This document shows, one piece after another, positions 8,821 to 17,655 of a stretch of DNA of 64,000 nt (position 1 is the stretch's first letter; each line of letters starts with the position of its first letter). The stretch covers positions 2,604,001 to 2,668,000 of the forward strand of contig OZ242200.1 in NCBI GenBank assembly GCA_965205995.1, read 5' to 3'. Source of the DNA: MPNO01 sp965205995 (GTDB lineage Bacteria; Pseudomonadota; Alphaproteobacteria; MPNO01). The notes beneath the pieces were generated by a model that saw only the letters and a program-made list of their open reading frames with translations, searched no databases and was not told the origin of the DNA. The translations under genes and the position numbers were made by a program.

Positions 8821-10191
8821 TTAGCTCGGCTGGAACAGGAGGTCGGGCAAATAGGTCGCGATCTCCGGGAACCGGACGATCACGGCCATCCCGATCAGCA
8901 TGATGATCCAATAGGGTATCGAGCTCCTGAAGATCGTCATGACGCTGATATCGGGATCGAAGTCCTGGATCGCCGATTTTACCGTGTAGACCAGCAGCCC
9001 GAATGGCGGCGTCAGCAGTCCCGCCTCGATCGCGATGATCGCGATCACCGCGAACGCGATGGGCTCGTAGCCGAGCTTGACGGCGATCGGCGCGAAGATC
9101 GCGGCGGTCAGCAACATGATCGAGATCGAATCGATGATCATGCCGAGCACGAACCAGACCAGCACCATCACCTCCAGGATCATCCAGGGCGCCATGCCCG
9201 ATCCGAGGAACACGCCCTCGATGGCGTTGGTCATCCCGGTCATGGCGAGCGTCCGCGAATAAAGCGCGGCGGTGATCAGCAACAAGAGGATCGGCGCCGA
9301 GGTGCGCCCGACGGAGAGGATGGAATCGACGAAATCGCGGAGGCGCATGCCCTTGACGATCGCCAGGACGAGGCCGATGAAGGCGCCCGCGCCGGCGCCT
9401 TCGGTCGGGGTGAAGACGCCGAACCAGATACCGCCCAGCACCACGACGATCACCGCGACGATGCCGAACAGGCTGACCAGGAACTGGAGCGTAGACACTT
9501 CTTCGACATCCGCCGCGGCACCCGGGGCGCCCTCGACGGCGTCCCGCGATCCGGCGCCGACGAGCTCCGGTTTCAGGAGCGCCATCGCGAAGACATAGAC
9601 CACGAACATCGACGTCAGGAGGAGCCCGGGCAGGATGCCGGCGGCGAAAATCTGGCCGATCGATTGCTCGGTGAGGATGCCCCAGACGATCATCAGCACG
9701 CTGGGCGGGATCAGCATGCCGAGGCAGCTCGACCCGGCGACGGCGCCCAGCGCGAACCCGCGGTGGTAGCCGAACCGCTTCATCTCGGGATAGGCGATGC
9801 GCGAGAACGCCGCGGCCGAGGCGATGCTGACCCCGGTCACGAAGGAGAACAGCGCGTTGCCGAGAACCGTGGCGATCGCCAGCCGGCCGGGTAATCGGTG
9901 CAGCAGGCGGTTGATGCCGCGATAGACATCGGTGACCGTGCCGGACTTGCCGATGAACTCCCCCATCAGCATGAACAGCGGGATCACGGCGAAGACATAG
10001 GCCCGGATCGCCTCGTAGGCGGTGGCCGCCAGCATGGTCTGCACGGAGCGGAAGGCGTAGGAATCGGCGCCCGTCACCATGAAGATCCCGAGCGCGCTGG
10101 TCATGCCGAGGGCAATCGCGATATGGACGCCGACGGCGACCAGCGCCACCAGGCAGACGACCAGCAGGATGGCGACATTCGCGTCGAACAC
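8821..10191 (-). CDS. dctM: TRAP transporter large permease, DctM (system 1)
   Basis: 456-residue integral membrane protein of the TRAP large-permease family, with about a dozen hydrophobic segments. Family patterns include FVTGVSIASAAAFSRIAYPEM, LIPPSVLMIVWGI and TPPFGLLVY. It drives sodium- or proton-coupled uptake of organic acids delivered by a DctP binding protein. The start is GTG at 10191 with GAGGA upstream. The reading frame is intact, unlike the two genes upstream in the same operon (damaged DctP, shortened DctQ), so the complete transporter may not work. Confidence 0.93.
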   Translation of the reverse strand: MFDANVAILLVVCLVALVAVGVHIAIALGMTSALGIFMVTGADSYAFRSVQTMLAATAYEAIRAYVFAVIPLFMLMGEFIGKSGTVTDVYRGINRLLHRLPGRLAIATVLGNALFSFVTGVSIASAAAFSRIAYPEMKRFGYHRGFALGAVAGSSCLGMLIPPSVLMIVWGILTEQSIGQIFAAGILPGLLLTSMFVVYVFAMALLKPELVGAGSRDAVEGAPGAAADVEEVSTLQFLVSLFGIVAVIVVVLGGIWFGVFTPTEGAGAGAFIGLVLAIVKGMRLRDFVDSILSVGRTSAPILLLLITAALYSRTLAMTGMTNAIEGVFLGSGMAPWMILEVMVLVWFVLGMIIDSISIMLLTAAIFAPIAVKLGYEPIAFAVIAIIAIEAGLLTPPFGLLVYTVKSAIQDFDPDISVMTIFRSSIPYWIIMLIGMAVIVRFPEIATYLPDLLFQPS

Positions 10192-10218
10192 TGTCCTCGT
10201 TCCCTCTGCGCCGCCCGG

Positions 10219-10236
10219 CCGGGGCTAAAGCCCCGG
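10219..10236. repeat. GC-rich hairpin between dctQ and dctM
   Basis: A perfect 7-bp inverted repeat CCGGGGC / GCCCCGG around a TAAA loop lies in the 108-bp gap between the small and large permease genes. The stem is strong but has no T-run on either strand, so it is more likely an intercistronic hairpin than a rho-independent terminator. It also overlaps the possible read-through end of DctQ (TAG at 10225-10227). Confidence 0.5.
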
Positions 10237-10299
10237 GGCGTCCCCGCCCGCTTCGGAGTCGGGCAGCCCCGGCCTGAACACGTCGAGATAGGCCATGAC

Positions 10300-10749
10300 T
10301 CAGTAGTTGATCAGGGCCAGCGCGCTACCCAGCAGCACGGTCCAGCGCGCCGGCCAGGAGGGCACCCTGAGCGCCCCCTCGCCCTCGAACTCGCCGTCGA
10401 CGAAGGAGCGGATGCTTTCCTCCCATCCGCCGGTGATGATCATCAGGAAGAACACCGCCCCCAGCAGATAGCCGAACGCCAGCAATATCCGTTGGATCCT
10501 GTCCGGCAAATGGATCACGAGGAAATCCGCCTTGAGCATCGACCGGCTGCGAATCGCATAGCCCGCCTGCAGAAAGACGATGATGACGACGGAAGCGCTG
10601 ACCATTTCCACCGTGCCGTAGATCGGCCGGTCGAACGCGCCGCGCCCGACGATGTCGCCGAGAACCAGGAACACCAGCGCGAAGGCCCAGACCGCCGCCA
10701 GGACCATCAGGATCTTGGATATGCGGTCAGTCAGCGTGATCAGGTTCAT
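10300..10749 (-). CDS. dctQ: TRAP transporter small permease, DctQ (system 1, probably C-terminally truncated)
   Basis: 149-residue membrane protein of the TRAP small-permease family, with MVLAAVWAFALVFLVLGDI as the first helix and helices near residues 50-65, 85-105 and the C-terminus. The ATG at 10749 fits the DctQ start; earlier in-frame sequence is low-complexity and belongs to the damaged upstream gene. The frame ends at TGA (10300-10302) inside the last hydrophobic segment (LALINY). Beyond it the same frame stays open for about 25 codons (VMAYLDVFRPGLPDSE...) to TAG at 10225. A TGG-to-TGA change would explain this. Confidence 0.82.
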   Translation of the reverse strand: MNLITLTDRISKILMVLAAVWAFALVFLVLGDIVGRGAFDRPIYGTVEMVSASVVIIVFLQAGYAIRSRSMLKADFLVIHLPDRIQRILLAFGYLLGAVFFLMIITGGWEESIRSFVDGEFEGEGALRVPSWPARWTVLLGSALALINY

Positions 10750-10837
10750 GCCAGGCTGCCGCCGGCCCCCGGGCAAGCGGGCGGCCGGCCGGACACCCCT
10801 ATCCGGCCGGCGAACCCGTGTGTGCGGCGGCCCGCCG

Positions 10838-11785
10838 CTACTTGACGACGTAGCGGACCGGCCACTTCCTGGATGATCGGCTTCACCTCGGCCGGCAATT
10901 TGGACCAGAACCGGTTGTTCACCGTCAGCCCGTGCCATGTGATCGAGCCGAACCCGATGGTGGTGTCGAGCCGAACCCGATGGTGGTGTAGTACTTGCCG
11001 ACTTCCCACAGCCCGAAGGTCTTGCCCCAGGCGCTCGGGAACATGATGCCGCCCTGGGCGACGCCGGTCTTGAGCTTCTGATACCAGCCCGGCAGCCCGT
11101 CGGTAACCGGGACGATGCCGATACCGGCCTGCTTCATCCAGTTGAGGTTGAGCCCGGCGCCGAGGATCTTCCGGCCCTTGAGGTCGTCGAGCGTCTTCCA
11201 CGCGAACTGCGTGCCGAGGTTGTATCCGCCGTCGCCGATGATGGCGATCAGGGTCTGGTTGAAGTCCTGGAACCGCTTCTCCAGGCTCGGGAACTGCCTA
11301 TAGATGTCGGCGGCGGCCGCAACGCTCTGCACCGGATCCATGGTGCCGAAAGGCAGCATGATCTGGAAGGCGTGCATCGGCAGCTTCGACGCCTCGAAGC
11401 AATAGCAGAACCCGCCGATATCGACGACGCCGTTCTGCACGCCTTCGAGCGTGTCGAAGACCTTCACGATGGAACCGCTATAGCCCTCGATGAAGTTGAC
11501 CTTGTACTTGGTCTTCGCCTCGACGGCTTTCTTGAGTTCCGGCTGGAAGAAGTTCTTCATCAGCCCGGCATAGACCACGGTCGGCGGGTGACCGGAGGCG
11601 ATGCGGATATTGATCGTGTCGGCGCTGGCGGGCGCGGCGGCGATCGCGGTCCCCAGCAACGCGGCGGCGGACGCACCGAGGATGCGTCTGGCTCTCCCTG
11701 TAGCCCGGGCCTCGACGGCCGGGATCGATCGCCCCCGTTTCCCGATCGACGGTTGGATCGGGCCGAAATGGAAGGCGCGGGTCAA
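10838..11785 (-). pseudogene. TRAP transporter substrate-binding protein DctP (system 1), disrupted
   Basis: Remains of a secreted TRAP binding protein. A signal-like region (RRILGASAAALLG...APASA) leads into DTINIRIASGHPP and continues normally to GKYYTTIGFGS near base 10985. There a perfect 23-bp tandem duplication shifts the frame; removing one copy restores SITWHGLTVNNRFWSKL. After LPAEVKPIIQEV the usual last 80 or so residues are missing, and the sequence jumps to WPVRYVVK-stop in another frame, a normal-looking DctP C-terminus. No convincing start codon is visible: TTG at 11785 is the nearest in-frame option, and the codon before RRIL is GCC. At least two, perhaps three, lesions make a functional product unlikely. 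Confidence 0.8.
10944..10989. repeat. Perfect 23-bp tandem duplication within dctP
   Basis: Two adjacent identical 23-bp units (10944-10966 and 10967-10989, each beginning CGAGCCGAACCCG). Because 23 is not a multiple of three, the duplication breaks the DctP reading frame on the minus strand. It has the form of a replication-slippage or unequal-repair event. An assembly artefact is possible but less likely for an exact duplication of this size. Confidence 0.9.
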
Positions 11786-11838
11786 ACTATAGGTTGCCCA
11801 TGGGACCCGCAAACGGACAATTCGGCGAGCGCTGCCGA

Positions 11839-13656
11839 CTACCTGATGGCCTTCGCCCTCGCCGGGTCCTCCCACCAGGCATCGATCACCACCCCGTAGA
11901 GCGGGGTGACTCTGGGCCGGCCGAACCTGTTCCAATAGGCGACCCGGTCGCCTTGCAGGAAATAGAGCGGCACGAAGTAGTGCCCCCATAGCAGCACCCG
12001 GTCCATGGCGCGCACGACATCGACGAAGACGTCGCGCTTGCGCGCCTTGGTCATCAGCTCGATCAGCGTGTCGACGGCGGGGTTCCCGATTCCGGGATAG
12101 TTGCGCGTCCCCTCCTGCCCGGCCGCCTTGGCGCCCCAGTAGAACGCCTGCTCGTTCCCCGGCGAGAGCGACATGCCCCAGCGATAGATGATCATGTCGA
12201 AATCGTAGGTGTTGCGCCGGTACTGGTATTGCGAGGTGTCGACGGTGCGGACCCGCGCCTCGACGCCGAGCCGCCGCAGGTTGCGTGCGAACGAGAGCGC
12301 GATCTTCTCGTTCGCCGGGTCGACCAGCAGGATCTCGAACGCCATCTTGAGCCCGTCCGCGGCGCGGCTGAGGGCGCCGTCCCGCACCACCCAGCCCGCC
12401 TTGGCCAGGATGCGCTTGGCTGTCCTGAGATTCGCCCGGATGCCGCCGTCGCCCCCGGGCGGGCGGTAGGGTTTCTCGAACAGCTCGGGCGGCAGGCTCT
12501 TCCGGAAGGGCTCCAGCAAAGCGCGTTCGCGGCCCTCGGGGATGCCGCGCGAGCCGAGCTCCGAGTTGTCGAAGATGCTGTGGGTGCGGCGATAGGCGCC
12601 GTGCAGCAGCGTCTTGTTGACGTTTGCGAAGTCGAAGGCATGCGCGAGCGCATAGCGCACCCCGCGGTCGGCGAAGATCTCCCGCCGGGAATTGAACACC
12701 AGGGCGGCCATGCCCGACGGGCGGCCGTTGGGCAGCAGTTCGCGCTTCACCCTTCCGTCCGCGGCGGCGGGAAAGTCATAGGCGGTCGCCCAGCGCTTGC
12801 CGGAGAATTCGAGGCGGAGGTCGTACTCGCCCGCCTTGAAGGCTTCGACCATCACGTCGCCGTCGCGGTAGTAATCGTAGCGCACGCGGTCGAAATTGTG
12901 CTGCCCGCGGTTGATGGCGAGGTCGCGCCCCCAATAGCCGGGATCGCGGCGATAGACGACGCGGCGGCCGGGATCGACGCTCTCGATGCGGTAGGGGCCG
13001 CTGCCGACCGGCGGGACGAGCGTGGTCTTCTCGAATTCCACCCTGGCGTAATACGACTTCGACAGGATCGGCATCAGCCCCAGGATCAGCGGCAATTCGC
13101 GGTCGGGCGACGCGGCGTCGAAGACGAAGCGTATCGAGCGCTCGCCGGGGCGCTCGATCCGCCGGACCTGCTTGTAGTAGAGCCGGTGGTTGGGGCGTCC
13201 CTTTTCCTTCAGGGTCTCCCAGGAAAACACCACGTCGTCCACGGCGATCGGGCTTCCGTCGTGGAACCGCGCCTCCGGCCTCAGCGTGAAGGTGACCGAC
13301 GACCGGTCGTCCGGCACCTCGACCGTCTCGGCGATCAGCCCGTAAAGCGAGAACGGCTCGTCCCAGCTCCGCTTGAGCAGGCTCTCGAAGACCAGGTGGC
13401 GCCCATGCGCCGGCACGCCCTTGACGAGAAACGGGTTGAGGTTGTCGAAGCTTCCCCGCACCGCGCGCCGGAGTTCGCCCCCCTTGGGCGCGTCGGGATT
13501 GACGTAGTCGAGATGGCTGAACCCCGCGCCGTATTTGAGGTCGCCGTGCATCGCGATGCCGTGGCTCGGCGCGGCGGCGTGCGCGGCGCCCGCCAATCCA
13601 GCGGCGAGACCGAGGGCCAGACACCCCCGCACGGCGCGATGAAGACGGTCGACCAC
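11839..13656 (-). CDS. YejA-like extracellular solute-binding protein (SBP family 5)
   Basis: About 605-residue binding protein of the peptide/nickel class, closest in pattern to YejA (microcin C/oligopeptide): HGDLKYGAGFSHLDYVNPDAPKGG at the mature N-terminus is characteristic, followed by FDNLNPFLVKG and YGLIAETVEVPDD. A GTG at 13656, just after the amidase stop, gives a signal peptide (RGCLALGLAAGLAGAAHA). An ATG at 13701 inside the amidase gene is the alternative start. No yejBEF permease or ATPase genes are present. It is the last gene of the ABC-transporter/amidase operon, 7 bp after the amidase, so it may be an accessory binding protein or act with a distant permease. Confidence 0.87.
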   Translation of the reverse strand: MVDRLHRAVRGCLALGLAAGLAGAAHAAAPSHGIAMHGDLKYGAGFSHLDYVNPDAPKGGELRRAVRGSFDNLNPFLVKGVPAHGRHLVFESLLKRSWDEPFSLYGLIAETVEVPDDRSSVTFTLRPEARFHDGSPIAVDDVVFSWETLKEKGRPNHRLYYKQVRRIERPGERSIRFVFDAASPDRELPLILGLMPILSKSYYARVEFEKTTLVPPVGSGPYRIESVDPGRRVVYRRDPGYWGRDLAINRGQHNFDRVRYDYYRDGDVMVEAFKAGEYDLRLEFSGKRWATAYDFPAAADGRVKRELLPNGRPSGMAALVFNSRREIFADRGVRYALAHAFDFANVNKTLLHGAYRRTHSIFDNSELGSRGIPEGRERALLEPFRKSLPPELFEKPYRPPGGDGGIRANLRTAKRILAKAGWVVRDGALSRAADGLKMAFEILLVDPANEKIALSFARNLRRLGVEARVRTVDTSQYQYRRNTYDFDMIIYRWGMSLSPGNEQAFYWGAKAAGQEGTRNYPGIGNPAVDTLIELMTKARKRDVFVDVVRAMDRVLLWGHYFVPLYFLQGDRVAYWNRFGRPRVTPLYGVVIDAWWEDPARAKAIR

Positions 13657-13663
13657 GCGCCGG

Positions 13664-15175
13664 CTAGAACGTCGTCCAGTCACCGGACTGCTCGAAAGCA
13701 TGGGCGGCGCGGTAGATCGTCGTCTCCTCCCAGTGCCGGCCGGTCAGCATCAGCCCGATCGGCCGGTCGTCCTCCAGCCCGCAGGGCAGGCTCATCGACG
13801 GGTGGCCGGTGAGGTTGAAGCCGCAGGTATTGGCCAGCATCTCCCAGGCGACCTTGGTGGTCTCCTCGGGCGTCGGGTTCTTGGGCGGCAGCTCCGATGC
13901 CTTCATCGGCAGCGTCGGCATCAGCAGCAGATCGCAATCCGCCAACGCCGCATCGTAGGCCGCGCGCAGCCGGCGCCGCAAATTCATCGCCTTGGCGTAG
14001 TAGCGCCCGCGATAGGTCTTGAGCGAGTAATAGCCGAACAGGGCGATGATCTTGATCGTGTCGGCGAGTTCGTCGGCCCGCCCCGGCCAGCCGGCGGCGC
14101 GGTCGAGCATCGAGGTGACGTAGAGCCCTTCGTGGTTCGACCCGCCGCCGTTCATCGTCATCATGGTCAGGAAGCCGCCGTCATGGCCGATGGGGATCCA
14201 GATCGGCCGCGTCATGCGGTGCATCGGGACCGGGATTTCGACCATTTCGGCGCCGAGACCGGCGAGGCGTTCCGCCGCCTGGCGCACCTTGGCGTCGACA
14301 TCGGGCTCGGACTCCCGGAGGCCGAAGGATTCCGGGACGACGCCGATCCTGAGCCCTTCGATTCCCTGCTCCAGCGCCCTCCTGTAGCGGCCGACCCTGA
14401 CATTCCGCTGGCGCGAATCGTAGTCGTCCGGCCCGGCCAGCACTTCGAGGAGCAGCGCGTTGTTGGCGACGGTGTCGGTCATCGGCCCGCAATGGTCGAT
14501 CGTCGTCTCCAGCGAGGCCGCGCCGGTATAGGGGACGAGGCCGAAGGTCGGCTTCATGCCATAGACCCCGCAATAGCTCGCCGGGATGCGGATCGAGCCC
14601 GCCTGGTCGCCGCCGAGCGCCATCTCGACATCGCCGGCGGCGACCAGGGCGGCGCTGCCCGACGACGAGCCGCCGGCCGAATAGCCGCGCTTGCGCGGGT
14701 TGTGGACCGGCCCCGTCGCGCTGGTCGAGCTGGTCCCCGACACGCAGAAATACTCGCACACCGCCTTGCCGGCGATCTCGCCCCCGGCATCGAGGATGCG
14801 GGTGACCACGGTCGCGTCGATATCGGGGACGTAGCCTTCCATCACCGAGGCGCCGTTCATCATCGGCACCCCGGCGACGCAGATATTGTCCTTGATCGCC
14901 ACCCGCTTGCCGGCGAGCTTGCCGCGCTTCGCGCCCTCGATCGCGGTCTTGACGTACCACGCGCCGTGCGGGTTCTCGTCCGGCTCGGGCCGGTAGCCCG
15001 GGGTGCGCGGATAGCGCACCTCCGGCAGGTCGTCGGGGATCGATTCGAGCTGGCGATAGGCATCGACCAGCGGGCCGACGATGGCTTGCGTCGATTCGAG
15101 ATAGGCGTCCGACGGATGCATGCCGAGATCGGCAGCGCAGTCGCGAAGCTGGCGGATGGTCGGTGTCTGGAACAT
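13664..15175 (-). CDS. Amidase (amidase signature family, copy 2)
   Basis: 503-residue amidase with Lys in VAIKDN, cis-Ser in GGSSSGSA and nucleophile Ser in GGDQAGSIRIPAS. The ATG at 15175 (MFQTPTIRQL) is chosen because it aligns with copy 1; a longer upstream frame is only arginine-rich antisense-like sequence inside the ATPase gene. It starts 26 bp after the UrtE-like ATPase, so it belongs to the transporter operon. This suggests the transported compound is an amide or urea derivative that is hydrolysed after uptake (inference). Its close relative at 6091-7620 may have arisen by duplication. Confidence 0.93.
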   Translation of the reverse strand: MFQTPTIRQLRDCAADLGMHPSDAYLESTQAIVGPLVDAYRQLESIPDDLPEVRYPRTPGYRPEPDENPHGAWYVKTAIEGAKRGKLAGKRVAIKDNICVAGVPMMNGASVMEGYVPDIDATVVTRILDAGGEIAGKAVCEYFCVSGTSSTSATGPVHNPRKRGYSAGGSSSGSAALVAAGDVEMALGGDQAGSIRIPASYCGVYGMKPTFGLVPYTGAASLETTIDHCGPMTDTVANNALLLEVLAGPDDYDSRQRNVRVGRYRRALEQGIEGLRIGVVPESFGLRESEPDVDAKVRQAAERLAGLGAEMVEIPVPMHRMTRPIWIPIGHDGGFLTMMTMNGGGSNHEGLYVTSMLDRAAGWPGRADELADTIKIIALFGYYSLKTYRGRYYAKAMNLRRRLRAAYDAALADCDLLLMPTLPMKASELPPKNPTPEETTKVAWEMLANTCGFNLTGHPSMSLPCGLEDDRPIGLMLTGRHWEETTIYRAAHAFEQSGDWTTF

Positions 15176-15201
15176 CTTGCCTCCTTGCGGACGGTGGGCG
15201 C

Positions 15202-15912
15202 TCACCCGCCGGCGCCGACGCCGACGAACTCCTCGATGATCTCGGGATCGCGCAGGCTCTCCGGCGGGAGCGCGCGGACGATCTCGCCCTTCTGGATCAG
15301 CAGCACCCGGGTCGACAGCGCCGCGGTGAAGTCGAGATTCTGTTCGACCAGCACAATGGTAAGCCCGCGCGCGGCGCGAAGCGCGGCGAGGTTCTCGGCG
15401 ATCTGCTCGACGATCGAGGGCTGGATCCCCTCGGTCGGCTCGTCGAGCAGGATCAGCCTGGGACGCGTACAAAGGCAGCGCGCGATGGCCAGGATCTGCT
15501 GCTCGCCGCCGCTCAGCGCGGCGCCTTCCCGGTCGAGCAGCGGTTCGAGCCGGGGAAAATCGGCCAGCACTTCGTCCACCGCGCTCTCGTCCGACCCGCC
15601 GGCGGCGATCGCCGCCATGCGCAAATTCTCGCGCACGCTGAGCCGGGGAAAGATCTCGCGGCCCTGCGGCACATAGCCCATGCCGCGCCGCGCCCGCCGG
15701 TCGGCCTTCTCGCGGGTCACATCGGCGCCGTCGAAGACGATCGACCCGCCGGTCGCCGGGACCAGCCCGATCAGCGTCTTCATCAGCGTGGTCTTGCCCA
15801 TGCCGTTATGGCCGAGAATGCCGACCACCTCGCCGGCGCCGATTTCAAGATCGATGCCGTAGAGGATCGGGATCCGGCCATAGGCCGCCCGCAGCCCCGA
15901 GACCTCAAGCAT
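15202..15912 (-). CDS. urtE: UrtE-like ABC transporter ATP-binding protein
   Basis: 236-residue ATPase of the branched-chain amino acid/urea transporter class. Walker A is GHNGMGKTT (near residue 34), the ABC signature is LSGGEQQ and Walker B is LILLDEPTEGIQPSI. The TEGIQPSI ending of Walker B is characteristic of the UrtE subgroup rather than LivF. It overlaps the preceding ATPase by 8 bp, so the two are translationally coupled. The pair would power the two permeases upstream. The name reflects subgroup resemblance; the solute could be a short amide rather than urea. Confidence 0.88.
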   Translation of the reverse strand: MLEVSGLRAAYGRIPILYGIDLEIGAGEVVGILGHNGMGKTTLMKTLIGLVPATGGSIVFDGADVTREKADRRARRGMGYVPQGREIFPRLSVRENLRMAAIAAGGSDESAVDEVLADFPRLEPLLDREGAALSGGEQQILAIARCLCTRPRLILLDEPTEGIQPSIVEQIAENLAALRAARGLTIVLVEQNLDFTAALSTRVLLIQKGEIVRALPPESLRDPEIIEEFVGVGAGG

Positions 15913-16651
15913 CGCCGCCGCCCCGCCCGCCGCCGGCCTGTTTGCCGAGATAGACGTCGCGCACCCGCTCGTCGGCCAGGATGTTGTCCATCGTGTCCTC
16001 GGCCAGGATCAGCCCCTGGTGGAAGACGGTGACCCGGCTGGCGATCATCCGGATGAACTGCATGTCGTGCTCGACCACGATCATCGAGCGGTCGCGGCCG
16101 ATCTCGCGGATGATCTCGGCGGTGCGCGCGACCTCCTGCTTGGTCATCCCCGCCGTCGGCTCGTCGAGCAGCATCAGCTGCGGATCGCAGGCCAGCACCA
16201 GCCCGAGCTCCAGCCACTGCCTCTGCCCGTGCGGCAGCTGGCTCGCCAGGCTGCCGGTGCGCTCGGCGAGCCCGACCAGCCGGACGATCTCGTCGACCGC
16301 CGCGACGGCGTCGGAACGGCTGCGCGTGCGCGCCGCGGCGAGGCGCAGATTCTCGGCCACGCTGAGCCCGTCGAACAGGCTCGGCACCTGGGTCTTGATG
16401 GCGATTCCGCGCCGCGCGATCTGGTGCGGGTCCTCGCCGACGATGCTGGCGCCGTCGAACAGGATCTCGCCGGTGGTGGGGCGGAGCTGGCCGGTCAGGC
16501 ATTTGAAGAAGGTGCTCTTGCCGGCGCCGTTGGGCCCGATCAGGCAGCGCAGCTCCCCCGCGCCGAGGGTGAAGTCCGCCCCCGCGACCGCGGTCACGCC
16601 GCCGAACCGCATGGTCAGGCCGCGGGTTTCCAGGAGCGGCGGGTCGGTCAT
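15905..16651 (-). CDS. urtD: UrtD-like ABC transporter ATP-binding protein
   Basis: 248-residue ATPase partner. Walker A is GPNGAGKST, and the signature is LPHGQRQWLELG, the modified C-loop (HGQKQW type) found in UrtD. Walker B is LMLLDEPTAGM, followed by IVVEHDMQFI. The ATG at 16651 overlaps the upstream permease stop by 4 bp (ATGA), which fixes the start. A much longer in-frame extension upstream is out of frame with the permease and has no homologous look. It forms the heteromeric ATPase with the UrtE-like protein. Confidence 0.88.
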   Translation of the reverse strand: MTDPPLLETRGLTMRFGGVTAVAGADFTLGAGELRCLIGPNGAGKSTFFKCLTGQLRPTTGEILFDGASIVGEDPHQIARRGIAIKTQVPSLFDGLSVAENLRLAAARTRSRSDAVAAVDEIVRLVGLAERTGSLASQLPHGQRQWLELGLVLACDPQLMLLDEPTAGMTKQEVARTAEIIREIGRDRSMIVVEHDMQFIRMIASRVTVFHQGLILAEDTMDNILADERVRDVYLGKQAGGGRGGGDA

Positions 16652-17655
16652 GATCCGGCTTCGCCGCGGCGCCGGATCAGGGCATCGGCGAGCCGCCCGA
16701 ACATCGGCACGAACCCGCTCGGCACCAGCAGCACGATGGCGACGAAGATCGCGCCGAGCACGATGTTGACGTCGGCGATCTTGGTCTCGCCGAGCCAGGT
16801 GGCGAGATACTGGACCATCACGCAGCCGAGGATCGCGCCCGACAGCGTGCCCAGCCCGCCGACCAGGATCCACATGATGATCTGCGCGGTGAAGACGAGC
16901 GAGAAAACCGTCGGGCTGACATAGGCGCCCCAGGCGCAGAACAGCACCCCAGCGAGCCCGGCGATGCCGGCGCCGATGGCGAGCGCGATCGTCTTGTTCC
17001 AGCGCGCGTCGTAGCCCAGCAGCTCGGTCCGCGCCTCGTTCTCGCGGATCGAGACCAGGACACGGCCGAAATCGCTCCGCAGCACAGCGCGCAGCCCGAA
17101 ATAGACGATCACCAGCAGGACCGCCGCCGGCATGTAGAGCGCCTCGTATTCGAGCGGCGCGGACGGATCGCCGGGAACGTTGATGGGCGGCACCGAGGGC
17201 ATGCCGTTATAGCCGCCGAGCCGGGCCGTGCCGATCTTGTATTCCTCCCCCGCGGACGCCCCGATCAGGTAGTAGAAGACCAGCGAGACCGCGAGCGTGA
17301 TGACCGCGAGGTAGACGTCGCTCACCCTGCCGTAGAACATGAAATAGCCGAGCACCAAAGCGAGGATCACCGGCAGCAGGATGCCGAGCAGGATCGGCAG
17401 CGTGCTCTCGCCCATGTTGATGACCGCGACCGCGTAGGTATAGGCGCCGAGCCCGAAAAACGCCGACTGGCCGAAGCACAATATGCCGCCGAACCCCCAG
17501 ACGAAGGCGAGGCTGAGCGACAGGATGGCCATCGCGATGAACAGCGTGAAATCGACCAGCGCGAAGGGCTCGACCAGGACCGGGACGCCGAAGACGAGGA
17601 CGAGGGAGAGCGCCGCCATCGTCCACAGCCCGAGCGCGTTGCGGCTCATCCTCAC
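16648..17655 (-). CDS. urtC: UrtC/LivM-like ABC transporter permease
   Basis: 335-residue permease with about nine to ten hydrophobic segments and the LivM-family signature region (RSDFGRVLVSIRENEARTELLGYD) in the EAA-like cytoplasmic loop. The N-terminal WGFGGILCFGQSAFFGLGAY is diagnostic for the LivM/UrtC family. It overlaps both neighbours by 4 bp (ATGA type), so the gene order B-C-D-E is tightly coupled. It forms the membrane channel with the LivH/UrtB-like permease. Confidence 0.9.
   Translation of the reverse strand: MRMSRNALGLWTMAALSLVLVFGVPVLVEPFALVDFTLFIAMAILSLSLAFVWGFGGILCFGQSAFFGLGAYTYAVAVINMGESTLPILLGILLPVILALVLGYFMFYGRVSDVYLAVITLAVSLVFYYLIGASAGEEYKIGTARLGGYNGMPSVPPINVPGDPSAPLEYEALYMPAAVLLVIVYFGLRAVLRSDFGRVLVSIRENEARTELLGYDARWNKTIALAIGAGIAGLAGVLFCAWGAYVSPTVFSLVFTAQIIMWILVGGLGTLSGAILGCVMVQYLATWLGETKIADVNIVLGAIFVAIVLLVPSGFVPMFGRLADALIRRRGEAGS

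Noticed and set aside
10300..10302. TGA read through as Trp or selenocysteine in dctQ
   Set aside because: TGA ends other genes here normally, Trp is encoded by TGG throughout, and no structure next to the codon suggests recoding. A nonsense mutation is more likely.
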